From Anaerolinea sp. (GTDB lineage: Bacteria; Chloroflexota; Dehalococcoidia; Tepidiformales; Tepidiformaceae): DNA of 64,000 nucleotides. Each line of letters begins with the position of its first letter. Position 1 is the first letter of the stretch. The stretch spans positions 55,479 to 119,478 of the forward strand of contig PNKC01000002.1 of assembly GCA_013822275.1 (NCBI GenBank), read 5' to 3'. The position numbers and the translations under genes were made by a program. Shown here piece by piece: positions 56,502 to 64,000 of the stretch. The notes beneath the pieces are model-generated. The model ran no database searches. It was given only the letters and a program-made list of their open reading frames with translations, and was not told the DNA's origin.

Positions 56502-57605
56502 CTACGGCAACACGCCCAGCGCATCGTAATCCTCAAGGGCCGGGAGGAACCGCGTGAAGATGGTGTCGAACAGTTCCACCGCGCGTTCGTTCACGATGTC
56601 CAGCGTCCCACCGGCGATGACGCAGATGATGGCGAACACGTAAAGCAGTGACGCGCGGCAGTCCTCGAGCAGCTGCTCCAGGGTCACCCCCGTGACGCCG
56701 TTCGCCAGCAGCGTTTCGTGGTAAAGACGGAGCAGATCGTCCTCGCTCGCCCGTCGCGCTTCGGTGGGCAGGCCGCCAGCGACGAAGTAGATGAAGTCGT
56801 AGACGGGGAACGCGCTGCGAAGGGGCGAACCCCAGTCCACCACGACAAGGTCGCGGCCGCTGCCGTCGCGCGGAAAGAAGATGTTGTCCACGCGGAAGTC
56901 GCTGTGGCCAAGCGTGAGGGGCCGCCCTTCGTAGGTCTTGAGCAGCTCAAGCAGCTCGTCGCCCAGGCCGGGGCCACGCTTCAGGATCGCGGGCGAAAGC
57001 CTGTCGCCGAAGCGCTCCATGAACGCCGGCCAGGTAGGCGCATAGGCCTGCGCGATACCGCCGCTCACCAGATCGGTGGCGAGCGGGATCCAGTTCAGCC
57101 CCCCGAGTTCGGCGCTGTTCCACCAGTGGGCGTGAAACTTCGCGAGCCTTTGGATGATCTTGCCCGCTTCTTCCACGGTGCAGCCCGCGACCTGATCCCC
57201 GAAGCGGCCATCGCAGAGATCCTCAAGAAGGACGACGTACCGCTCCCGGTCCGGGTCGCAGCCCGCGAAGTAGCAGATGGGCGCTGGCATGCCGAGCCGT
57301 GACGAGAACCCCGCATAGACGCGCGCCTCCCGTTCATACAGGCCGAAGAGCATGGCCACCTGGCGCGCGCCTTCCGTCCGTGATGGGAACTTTCCCACCA
57401 GGGACGCCGGCGCCCCCGGCTCCTCGCGGTCGTAGCTAAGGGTGAAGCGGGTGAGGTGGCCAACGAAGCCAACGCCGACGCCCACCTGCTCCATCGTGAA
57501 ACCCTTCACCGCCGCATCGCGGACGGCGCCCGAAGCGCGCAGCGCGCCCGTCAGCCATTCGGCGGTCAATTCGTCCGGGTCGTTTGGGAACCACGGCGTG
57601 ATCAT
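56502..57605 (-). CDS. Phosphotransferase of the ecdysteroid-kinase-like/APH type, copy 1
   Basis: A 367-residue kinase-fold protein. The N-lobe has VGVGVGFVGHLTRFTLSYD and the Lys strand ASLVGKFPS. The catalytic loop is LTLGHSDFRVDNIFF (HSD in place of HGD, with Asp and Asn intact) and the metal site is VVVDWGSP. FGDQVAGCTVEEAGKIIQRL and KFHAHWWNS are typical of the EcKL-like bacterial group often found beside acyl-CoA enzymes. ATG 57605 follows GAGGA. Tandem paralogue of the next gene; substrate unknown. Confidence 0.82.
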   Translation of the reverse strand: MITPWFPNDPDELTAEWLTGALRASGAVRDAAVKGFTMEQVGVGVGFVGHLTRFTLSYDREEPGAPASLVGKFPSRTEGARQVAMLFGLYEREARVYAGFSSRLGMPAPICYFAGCDPDRERYVVLLEDLCDGRFGDQVAGCTVEEAGKIIQRLAKFHAHWWNSAELGGLNWIPLATDLVSGGIAQAYAPTWPAFMERFGDRLSPAILKRGPGLGDELLELLKTYEGRPLTLGHSDFRVDNIFFPRDGSGRDLVVVDWGSPLRSAFPVYDFIYFVAGGLPTEARRASEDDLLRLYHETLLANGVTGVTLEQLLEDCRASLLYVFAIICVIAGGTLDIVNERAVELFDTIFTRFLPALEDYDALGVLP

Positions 57606-57625
57606 GGAGTTTGTCCTCTTCTTCC

Positions 57626-58726
57626 CTAAAGCTCCGGCAGCAAGCTCAGCGCGTCCAGGTCGTCGATTGCGGCGATGAAGCGGCTGAACGTCGCCTCCAG
57701 CATCGCCTTGCCGCGCTCGTTCCCATCCGGGAGTGTCGCGCCAAGGATGGCGCCGCTGGCGACGACGCCCGCGAAGTAGCTCCGGTAGTCCTGTTGAAGC
57801 TGCTCGAAGGCATAGCTTGTCACGCCACCTTCGCACAGCCCGGCGTGGTATTCGGCCAGCAGGCCGGCCTCGTGCTGGCGGCGGTCATCCACGCTCAAGC
57901 TGCCGGTGACCACGTAGGCCAGGTCCGAAACGCCGGGGGAAAACGTCGGCCCCTGCCAATCGCAGGCCACCAGCTCATGGGCCGTGCCTGGTTCGCCGTA
58001 GAACAGGTTGTCCGGCCGGTAGTCGCCCTGGCAGATGGTGCGGCTTCCCTGGAAAAACAGGTCCATCGCCTTCAAGGAGCGCTTCCCCAGCTCCGGCATG
58101 ACCTGGCGCAGGGCGGGCGTGAACAGGTGGCCGAAGCGCTCCAGGCAGGGTTGCCAGCAGGCGTCATACATCATCTCGATCGCCCCCCGGAGCAAGGTCT
58201 CGCCGGGCAGAATCCAGGGGAAGCGCGCGACCTGCGGGCTGTCCCACCATTTCGCGTGGAAGCGGGCGAGATGGCGCACCGCGAGGCTCGCCTCCGCCGG
58301 CGTTGACCCGGCCACCTGGTCCCCAAACCGGCCCCCCGTCAGGTCTTCAAGGACGATGGCGGCCGACCCGTTGGCGTCGTAATCGGCGTGGTAGCAAGCC
58401 GGCACCGCGATCCCTGCCTCCGGCGCCAACTGCTGGTAGAAGCGCACTTCACGTTCGTAAAGGCCGTACATCATCCCCAGGGCGCGGGAGCCGGCGTCGT
58501 TGGAGGGAAGCTTTGCCACGAGGGTTGCCGGCGCATTGGAGGGGGCGCCGCCGTAGCTCAGCTTCAACCGCCCAACGCTGCCAATGAAGCCCACCCCCGC
58601 GCCAATCAGGCTGACCTCGACACCCGTGACGTCGCCCTGCGGCAGATGGCCGCCCGCGCGCAGGATCGCGGTCAGCCAGGCCGGGGTTACGGCCTCCATG
58701 CTCGCCGGGATAGGCAGCGAATCCAC
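57626..58726 (-). CDS. Phosphotransferase of the ecdysteroid-kinase-like/APH type, copy 2
   Basis: A 366-residue paralogue of copy 1, with shared GAGVGFIGSVGRLKLSYG, TLVAKLPSNDAGSRALG and GRFGDQVAGSTPAEAS. Its catalytic loop reads ICQGDYRPDNLFY: the first position is Gln, whereas copy 1 has His, but the catalytic Asp and metal Asn remain. The second metal residue is in VACDWQGP. GTG 58726 has AAGGAG at good spacing. It is first in the minus-strand set ending with the crotonase gene. Divergence of the loops suggests different substrates. Confidence 0.82.
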   Translation of the reverse strand: MDSLPIPASMEAVTPAWLTAILRAGGHLPQGDVTGVEVSLIGAGVGFIGSVGRLKLSYGGAPSNAPATLVAKLPSNDAGSRALGMMYGLYEREVRFYQQLAPEAGIAVPACYHADYDANGSAAIVLEDLTGGRFGDQVAGSTPAEASLAVRHLARFHAKWWDSPQVARFPWILPGETLLRGAIEMMYDACWQPCLERFGHLFTPALRQVMPELGKRSLKAMDLFFQGSRTICQGDYRPDNLFYGEPGTAHELVACDWQGPTFSPGVSDLAYVVTGSLSVDDRRQHEAGLLAEYHAGLCEGGVTSYAFEQLQQDYRSYFAGVVASGAILGATLPDGNERGKAMLEATFSRFIAAIDDLDALSLLPEL

Positions 58727-59065
58727 CGTGGGGACTCCTTCAAACGCGGATGCGGAATGGTGTCCGCCGCGCGCCCAGGTGTCAACGGCCTGCAAACGGG
58801 CGGGTGCGTCTCACAGTTTTGCGGCGAAGGGAGGACGGACCACACGCCTGAAGCGCTCGCGCCGGCTGCCGCGCGGGCTTGTCCGTAGCGCGCGCCAGCA
58901 AGCGCTGGGATGTCGCTGCGGGTCCCGGTCGGGGCATGATGGGATCTATCGCGCGGCCGCCCTCCCGGCACTCCTTCACAGTCGTGCAAAACCACGGCCG
59001 GAAGACCGCCGATGTGCGGCTTGCGGACGTTCGCGAAGGGAGGCGTGACGAGGCACCATCTCCAG
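58727..59065. other. 339-base region between divergent phosphotransferase and MgtC/DUF4010 genes
   Basis: No supportable gene, repeat or RNA is visible. It should contain promoters for both directions. A GAAGGGAGGC at about 59034 lies just before a GTG at 59045, an alternative start for the downstream gene. Confidence 0.4.
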
Positions 59066-60328
59066 GTGAACTTCATCGCCACGGCCACCACCGGCGAATC
59101 CGCGGGCACCCTCGCCGTGGCGTTGGGCATCGGCCTCTTGATGGGGCTGGAACGCGAACGCCGGAAAGGCTCCGGGCCAACCCGCCAGTTTGCCGGCGTG
59201 CGCACGTTCGCGCTCGTTTCCCTCCTCGGTGGGATTTCGGCCGTCTCCGGGGACGGCGCGCTGGTGGCGGTGGCGGCCGCTTTCGTGGCCTCCGTTGCCG
59301 CCCTCGGCTACGCCCTCGGCCCGCGCGATGACCCTGGCCTCACCTCGGAAGTCGCCCTCATGGTCGCGTTCGTCCTCGGCGCGCTCGCGCAGGAAGAGCC
59401 CGCCCTGGCCGCCGCCTGCGGCGTTGTCGTCACCATCCTCCTGGCGTCGCGCGAACGCCTCCACCACCTGATTCGGGACGCGATGTCCGAGCAGGAGTTC
59501 TCCGACCTGTTGCTGTTCGCCGCCGCCGCGGTCGTCGTCTTCCCATTGCTGCCGGATGGGAGCGTGGGCCCGTACGGCGGGCTCAACCCCCGGACAATCT
59601 GGCGGCTGGTGGTGCTCGTGATGGCGATCGGGGGCACGGGCTACGTCGCCCTGCGCCTGCTCGGCCCGGCGCAGGGCCTGCCCATCACGGGCCTGGCAGG
59701 GGGGTTCATTTCGAGCGCGGCAACCACCGCTTCCATGGGAGCGATCTCCCGCGCCGACCCCGCCCTCTTGCGCCCGGCAATCGCAGGCGCGGTCCTTTCC
59801 AACGTCGCGACCATCATCCAGCTCGGCGTGGTCGTCGGCGCGGCAAGCGTGCCGCTCCTGCGCTCGCTCTGGCTGGCGATCGTGCTTTCGGCGGCTGCGG
59901 CGATCCTCTTTGCGGCGGCCGGCGCGCTGCGCCTGCGAGGCGCGTCCACGGACGGCGCCACCCCGGCCCGCCGCCGCGCATTCGACCCAAAAAGCGCAAT
60001 CCTCTTCGCGGCCACCGTCTCGGGGGTGACGCTCGCCGCTTCCGCCGTGAACGACTGGTTCGGCTCCGCCGGCCTCCTCCTTGCCGCCGGCCTCGCTGGC
60101 TTCGCGGATGCCCACGCGGCTGCGGCCGCCGTGGCGGCACTCGTCGCGAACGGCGAAGTCAGCCCTTCGGAGGGCGTGCTCCCGGTCGCCGTCGGGCTCA
60201 CGACGAACACCCTGACGAAGCTCGTTGCCGCCTATGCCAGCGGCGGCGGGCGTTTCGCGCGGCCCCTCCTGGGCGGGCTCGTCACCATCCTAGGGATGGC
60301 CTGGGCCGGCGCGCTTGCGATGCGATAG
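59066..60328 (+). CDS. MgtC/SapB-DUF4010 family membrane protein
   Basis: A 420-residue multipass membrane protein. The N-terminal MgtC/SapB-like domain has GIGLLMGLERERRKG and FAGVRTFALVSLLGGISA (about residues 20-60). The remainder is the DUF4010 part with GLAGGFISSAATTASMGAIS and LTTNTLTKLVAAYASGG near the end. About 12 hydrophobic segments are present. Function is unknown, with suggestions of magnesium or acid stress adaptation for MgtC relatives. GTG 59066 is preferred because the first helix then begins directly. Convergent with the regulator gene, nine bases apart. Confidence 0.83.
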   Translation: MNFIATATTGESAGTLAVALGIGLLMGLERERRKGSGPTRQFAGVRTFALVSLLGGISAVSGDGALVAVAAAFVASVAALGYALGPRDDPGLTSEVALMVAFVLGALAQEEPALAAACGVVVTILLASRERLHHLIRDAMSEQEFSDLLLFAAAAVVVFPLLPDGSVGPYGGLNPRTIWRLVVLVMAIGGTGYVALRLLGPAQGLPITGLAGGFISSAATTASMGAISRADPALLRPAIAGAVLSNVATIIQLGVVVGAASVPLLRSLWLAIVLSAAAAILFAAAGALRLRGASTDGATPARRRAFDPKSAILFAATVSGVTLAASAVNDWFGSAGLLLAAGLAGFADAHAAAAAVAALVANGEVSPSEGVLPVAVGLTTNTLTKLVAAYASGGGRFARPLLGGLVTILGMAWAGALAMR

Positions 60329-60337
60329 CCTGGCGTC

Positions 60338-61006
60338 TCAGCCCCCGGCCGCCCCCGCTGGAACTGGCTCCACCCGGAAGCGGCAGACTTCGCCGCCTGC
60401 CCGCCGGTGCTCCTTCAGCGTCACCTTCCGCTGCCCAAGAGCAGCGCGGAGGAACGAGACCTCCGCTTCGCAAACCGAACGGGAAGCACTTGCCGCGGCA
60501 AGCAGGGGGCAGTGGCGGAGGGTGATCTCGGCGGCGCCGTTGGCGTCCATTTCCAGGAGCGGCATGCAGCCGTGGCGGTCGAACACGGAGACCGCCCCGG
60601 CAAGGCCATCTTCCCCGGCGCCGCCCATCGCGAGGGGAGCCGCCTCCCCCAGGAGGCGGCTCGCCTGCCGTTCCATCAGCACCTGGAGGATGGCCGGGTC
60701 GAGCTGCTCAAGCTCGCCGAGGATCTCCGTGGCGAGCACCATGTGGCCATCCGCGAAGAGGCCATGGCCGCGCTCCGTGAGTGCGTAGCGCAGCCCTGGA
60801 CGCCCGCGCGGGCTGGGTTCCTGCCGGGCGCTTACCAGGCCTCCCGAGACCATCAGGGCGAGGTGATGACGCACGCCTCCCACCGTAAGGAAGAGCTCTC
60901 CCGCAAGCTCCTTCGCCGTCGCGGCGCCGCGCAGCTTCAGCGCGAGGACAATCTCCCGCTGCGATTCACTCAGACTCGAGAGCCAGTCCCGTCCAGTCTC
61001 CACCAC
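60338..61006 (-). CDS. Winged-helix regulator with four C-terminal cysteines (SufR-like)
   Basis: A 222-residue transcription factor. The N-terminal winged helix spans ALKLRGAATAKELAGELFLT, GGVRHHLALMVSGGLV and PRGRPGLRYALTERG. The C-terminal domain carries Cys in HGCMPL, RHCPLL, SVCEAE and EVCRFR, separated by 18, 12 and 28 residues, in the pattern used by SufR-type repressors to hold an iron-sulfur cluster. It therefore probably senses iron-sulfur status, redox or NO. No suf or isc genes are nearby. It is divergent from the four-CxxC protein at 61286, with a palindrome in between that is a candidate operator for both. Confidence 0.78.
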   Translation of the reverse strand: MVETGRDWLSSLSESQREIVLALKLRGAATAKELAGELFLTVGGVRHHLALMVSGGLVSARQEPSPRGRPGLRYALTERGHGLFADGHMVLATEILGELEQLDPAILQVLMERQASRLLGEAAPLAMGGAGEDGLAGAVSVFDRHGCMPLLEMDANGAAEITLRHCPLLAAASASRSVCEAEVSFLRAALGQRKVTLKEHRRAGGEVCRFRVEPVPAGAAGG

Positions 61007-61092
61007 TATTCCCCGGTCCGGAGCCCGTGGCCCCTTCCTGCTCTCATCCGCGCCCTCGTGCGCTTGCCTGTCCGTACGGCAACCGGCGGCTA

Positions 61093-61108
61093 CTTAGCGG
61101 GCGCTAAG
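61093..61108. promoter_or_regulatory. Palindrome between the SufR-like regulator and the four-CxxC gene (candidate operator)
   Basis: CTTAGCGGGCGCTAAG is an inverted repeat with 7-bp arms and a 2-base centre, about 85 bases upstream of the regulator start and 180 bases before the plus-strand gene. It is the only strong dyad seen in this 279-base divergent region. Confidence 0.5.
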
Positions 61109-61285
61109 GTAACAGACCGCGGAGCAAAGCGCAGCACCGGCGGCGCCCCGCGGAATCGAAACGGTCTCGAACAGGGGCCTCGGGCGCGTCTTCAACAATT
61201 CCCCCCGCGTTTACTCCCGCGGCCAGGTTGCGGCCTTCACCCACCACCCGTGGGCACCGATAACCATCTTGGGAGAGGATTCACA

Positions 61286-62428
61286 ATGGAAATACAATCA
61301 CCCTGCGGGTTCTGCATGTCGTACAGTCCGGGTGGTGGGATGACCATCCGGCGCGATGCCCGCGCCGCCGAGCAGAGCTGGGTCTCCGTCCAGGTGCTCA
61401 CAAGTGAAACGCTCTGTGCCACATGCTTCGAGGGGTTTGGTTCGCTCCTCCAGGCCGCCGCCACCGGCGTCCCCGCCCGGCCCCTGGGCGCCCCTCACGC
61501 CGTGGAAACGGCTACCCCCTCTGGCGATGCCTGCGACCTCTGCCGCGCCCACCTCACCGGCGACTCGTTCGCGGTGGAGCTGGTCCCTGAGCAGCGGGAG
61601 ATGATCCGCCGGGACCTCTTCCGCTTCGATGCCCGGCTCCGGCAGTACCGCCTGTGCGGCGGCTGCCTCGCCTGGGCGCGAAGCGTTGCCTATGACGAAT
61701 CCGCCGTCCTCAACCGAAGCTTCCGCGACGGCCTTGGCCTAGCCAGCGACTGGCGCCCGACGCATGCCCGCGACGCCTGCACGGCGTTCCTCCTGCCGTG
61801 CGACGATGACGAGGTCGAACTCTACACGCGGCAATCCGGGCGCTCCTACCGCAGGGCCCCACGCCGGACGGGGATCGGCGCCGGGCCCCCGGGCGAAGCC
61901 CTCTTCATCGGCGCCGGCGTCACCCGCCAGGCTTCTGCCGTTGTTGAACACCTCACCCCGGAAGAGCGATCCCGCGTCATCGTCGTGGCCCGCTTCGAAA
62001 CCCTCGCCGACGCCCGCGAAGCGCTCGCCGCTGGGGCCGCGGAGATGCTCGTCTCGCCCCTCCTTCCACGGCACGTGAGCGGCGCCTTCCAGCGCGCCTG
62101 CGAACGGGAGGCCGGTCAAAAGCCCACCCGCACCGCTGACGGCCTGCCGATGCTCCAGCCCGGACCAGACCGCCCCGGCCGCCCCGGCCAGCTCCTCGCC
62201 ATTTCCGCCGCCCGCCACACGACCATGGAAAAGGCCTGGATCCTGAGGCGGTTCCTGCGCGGCGATGACCGTGTGGGTTTCGCCCAGGGGGACGGCCTGG
62301 AGGCCCAGGTGTTTTGCCCGGATGCCCACGTGGACATCGTGCGTGGCCGCATTACCCACCTCTTCGGGGACCGCACGACCATCCGCAGCGTCGGCCGGTC
62401 GGCGGCGGCCCTCCAGAAGACGGCCTGA
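61286..62428 (+). CDS. Cysteine-rich multi-domain protein with receiver-like segment, unknown
   Basis: A 380-residue protein I cannot assign. The N-terminal 140 residues hold four CxxC pairs: CGFC, CATC, CDLC and CGGC, spaced like two zinc ribbons or an iron-binding module. The middle (about residues 210-275) reads GEALFIGAGVTRQASAVVEH, VIVVARFETLADAREAL and AGAAEMLVSPLLPRHV, which is reminiscent of the later strands of a CheY-type receiver. The C-terminal 90 residues (KAWILRRFLRGDDRVGFAQG, then VDIVRGRITHLFGDRTTIRS) match nothing known to me. ATG 61286 is preceded by GGGAGAGG. It is divergent from a SufR-like regulator, followed by a heptad repeat. Confidence 0.65.
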   Translation: MEIQSPCGFCMSYSPGGGMTIRRDARAAEQSWVSVQVLTSETLCATCFEGFGSLLQAAATGVPARPLGAPHAVETATPSGDACDLCRAHLTGDSFAVELVPEQREMIRRDLFRFDARLRQYRLCGGCLAWARSVAYDESAVLNRSFRDGLGLASDWRPTHARDACTAFLLPCDDDEVELYTRQSGRSYRRAPRRTGIGAGPPGEALFIGAGVTRQASAVVEHLTPEERSRVIVVARFETLADAREALAAGAAEMLVSPLLPRHVSGAFQRACEREAGQKPTRTADGLPMLQPGPDRPGRPGQLLAISAARHTTMEKAWILRRFLRGDDRVGFAQGDGLEAQVFCPDAHVDIVRGRITHLFGDRTTIRSVGRSAAALQKTA

Positions 62429-62434
62429 GGAGGC

Positions 62435-62497
62435 TGTCGTCTGTCGTCTGTCGTCTGTCGTCTGTCGTCTGTCGTCTGTCGTCTGTCGTCTGTCGTC
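62435..62497. repeat. 7-bp tandem repeat (TGTCGTC, nine exact units)
   Basis: Nine perfect copies of TGTCGTC begin six bases after the stop of the four-CxxC gene. This is the longest perfect heptad array in the window. Confidence 0.92.
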
Positions 62498-62820
62498 CAG
62501 GAGCGTGTCCGTACCGCGCGCGACAGCAAGCGGCGCGATGCCACGTCCTCCCACGGCCGCCCCATCAGTATTGGTACATGCGCCTGCCGGCTGGCTAACC
62601 GCCGTCCCTTCCTGGGACACAACGGCAGCAAGGCCCGAAGCTCCACGAAAACTTCCAGGATACCTGGTGCCGCTTGGTGCCTTCGCGACTTCGTGTCCCT
62701 TCACTAACGACTCTCTCGTGCCCGCGGGGATGCGGACCGCGCGCGAATCCGTCATGATGTCCGCCATAACGCCCGGCCCGCCACACGGTTGGCCCGCCGC
62801 GCAAGGAAGGGACACACCAC
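62498..62820. repeat. Intergenic region with copies of two dispersed repeat families
   Basis: Copy C of the 36-bp repeat lies inverted at 62506-62543, with 31 of 36 positions matching copy A. CTTCGCGACTTCGTGTCC at 62681-62698 matches an arm of the inverted repeat at 50507 at 16 of 18 positions. CCAGGATACCTGG near 62655 is a short palindrome. No gene is visible. Confidence 0.6.
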
Positions 62821-64000
62821 ATGGAATTTCGCGACACCCCCGAAGAGGCTGCCTTCAGGCAGGAAGTCCGCTCGTTCATCGGCCAGAAACTGCCGGCCCA
62901 GCTCAAGGGCATGGGCATGGAAGAGATGACCAGCGACGAGCACGCCGACGCCCTGAAGGGCTGGCGCAAGGCCCTCTCCGGCAACGGCTGGATCGCCCCC
63001 CACTGGCCGAAGGAATACGGCGGCGCCGGCATGAGCCCCGTCGAACAGTTCGTCTACAACGAAGAGATGGCCGAAGCCCGCGCGCCCCAGGTCGGCGGCA
63101 TGGGCGTCCAGATGATCGGCCCCGTCCTCATCCGCTTCGGCACCCCCGAGCAGCAGAAGGAACACCTCCCGAAGATCACCTCCGGCGAAGTCCAGTGGTG
63201 CCAGGGCTACTCCGAACCCGGCTCCGGCTCCGACCTCGCCTCCCTCCAGACCCGCGCCGTCCGCGACGGCGACGACTACGTCCTCAACGGCCAGAAAATC
63301 TGGACCTCCGGCGCCCACCGCGCCGACTGGATGTTCCTCCTCGCCCGCACGGACCCGGACGCCCCCAAGCACCGCGGCATCTCCATGCTCTTGATGGACA
63401 TGAAGTCCCCCGGCATCAGCGTCCAGCCCCTCATCACCATGGCCGGTGACCACGTCTTCAACCAGGAGTACTTCGACAACGTCCGCGTCCCGGCGAAGAA
63501 CCTCGTGGGCGATGAGAACCGCGGCTGGTACGTCGGCGCCGCCCTCCTGGACTTCGAACGCAGCAACATCGCCAGCGCCATCGGCCTCAAGCACTTCGTC
63601 AACGAAGTCCTGACGCTCGCCAAGGCCGCCCCGAAGGGGAGCGCGATGGAGCAGCGCGTCAAGCGCCTCCGTTCGGAGATCGCAGAGCGCGCCGTGGAAG
63701 CGGCCATCGGGCGGCTCATCAGCTACCGCCTGATCAGCATCCAGAAGCGCGGCGGCGTGCCCAACTACGAAGCCTCCATGAACAAGAACTTCGGCGCCGA
63801 AGTCAACCAGCGCATCGCCGGCACCGGCATGAAGCTCCTTGGCATGATGGGCAACATCAGCCACCGCGACGACCTCGCGCCGATCAAGGGCCGCATCCAG
63901 CACGCCTACCTGACGACCGTCGCCAGCACCATCGCCGCCGGCACCAGCGAAATCAACCGCAACGTCATCGCCACCCGCGGCCTCGGCCTGCCCCGCAGCT
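62821..64000 (+). CDS. Acyl-CoA dehydrogenase (3' end beyond window)
   Basis: An FAD-dependent acyl-CoA dehydrogenase, open from ATG 62821 to the window end with 393 codons and no stop. MEFRDTPEEAAFRQEVRSFI begins the N-terminal helical domain. YSEPGSGSDLASLQTRAV is the FAD/substrate-binding middle signature and GQKIWTSGAHRADWMFLLAR follows it. The C-terminal domain ends with STIAAGTSEINRNVIATRGL, which is normally within a few residues of the end, so very little is missing. AAGGAAGGG precedes the ATG. Nearly every third codon position is C or G. It fits the acyl-CoA-degrading theme with the crotonases and CoA-transferases elsewhere. Confidence 0.93.
   Translation, partial: MEFRDTPEEAAFRQEVRSFIGQKLPAQLKGMGMEEMTSDEHADALKGWRKALSGNGWIAPHWPKEYGGAGMSPVEQFVYNEEMAEARAPQVGGMGVQMIGPVLIRFGTPEQQKEHLPKITSGEVQWCQGYSEPGSGSDLASLQTRAVRDGDDYVLNGQKIWTSGAHRADWMFLLARTDPDAPKHRGISMLLMDMKSPGISVQPLITMAGDHVFNQEYFDNVRVPAKNLVGDENRGWYVGAALLDFERSNIASAIGLKHFVNEVLTLAKAAPKGSAMEQRVKRLRSEIAERAVEAAIGRLISYRLISIQKRGGVPNYEASMNKNFGAEVNQRIAGTGMKLLGMMGNISHRDDLAPIKGRIQHAYLTTVASTIAAGTSEINRNVIATRGLGLPRS

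Noticed and set aside
60407..61285. Long plus-strand frame extending the four-CxxC gene upstream
   Set aside because: It runs antisense through the SufR-like regulator and across the palindromic promoter region. A clear ribbon-like start with a Shine-Dalgarno sequence exists at 61286.
1..64000. CRISPR array suspected from repeated short units
   Set aside because: All short repeats are contiguous 7-bp arrays or dispersed palindromes. No direct repeats with unique spacers and no cas genes are present.

Overview
The window is a high-GC bacterial chromosome segment with dense genes, many ATGA/GTGA overlaps and frequent GTG starts. The gene set suggests Chloroflexota, probably a Dehalococcoidia or Tepidiformales-like aerobe. 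It includes crotonases, CaiB/BaiF CoA-transferases, an acyl-CoA dehydrogenase, ecdysteroid-kinase-like phosphotransferases, Uma2 proteins, DUF433/DUF5615 pairs and a rpmH-rnpA-yidD-yidC-jag-parA-parB chromosome-maintenance block. This placement is inferred from gene content and base composition, not from a phylogeny.

Layout. 0-13 kb: ChrA chromate transporter, a lipoprotein, a small-molecule kinase, YceI and HxlR genes transcribed divergently, a VOC protein, a phnDCE phosphonate-type ABC importer, a universal stress protein and a heterodimeric ABC exporter with one degenerate ATP site. 13-24 kb: an SPFH protein, LOG, Uma2, TsaD, a tandem pair of ferritin-like diiron paralogues in which the second has lost five of six metal ligands, an SGNH hydrolase-like protein, a propeller/SH3 lipoprotein and an enoyl-CoA hydratase. 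24-32 kb: CoA-transferases, two tandem DUF433/DUF5615 modules, and a lower-GC BcgI-like restriction-modification island whose specificity gene is frameshifted and which abuts a truncated GNAT gene. 32-39 kb: PlsC, DUF6295, dienelactone hydrolase, PRPP synthetase, a Fic protein behind a 79-bp tandem operator-like repeat, and two secreted proteins. 39-50 kb: ridA, parB, parA, a PfkB kinase, jag, yidC and a PQQ-propeller lipoprotein, then four perfect or near-perfect parS sites, then yidD, rnpA, rpmH, a lytic transglycosylase and alanine racemase. 50-64 kb: SDR, MFS exporter, nucleotidyltransferase, a second Uma2, a frameshifted metallo-hydrolase, a decayed toxin-antitoxin pair, a crotonase with two phosphotransferases, an MgtC/DUF4010 protein, a cysteine-rich SufR-like regulator divergent from an unusual four-CxxC protein, and an acyl-CoA dehydrogenase running off the end.

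Three genome-style features stand out. First, 7-bp-period tandem repeats of unrelated sequence lie at many intergenic junctions. Second, numerous -10 boxes end 6-8 nt before the start codon, indicating leaderless transcription. Third, several families of dispersed intergenic palindromes are present. The strongest candidates for something undescribed are the active/degenerate diiron pair, the four-CxxC protein with its divergent regulator and palindrome, and the heptad repeats. No tRNA, rRNA, CRISPR array or insertion sequence was seen.
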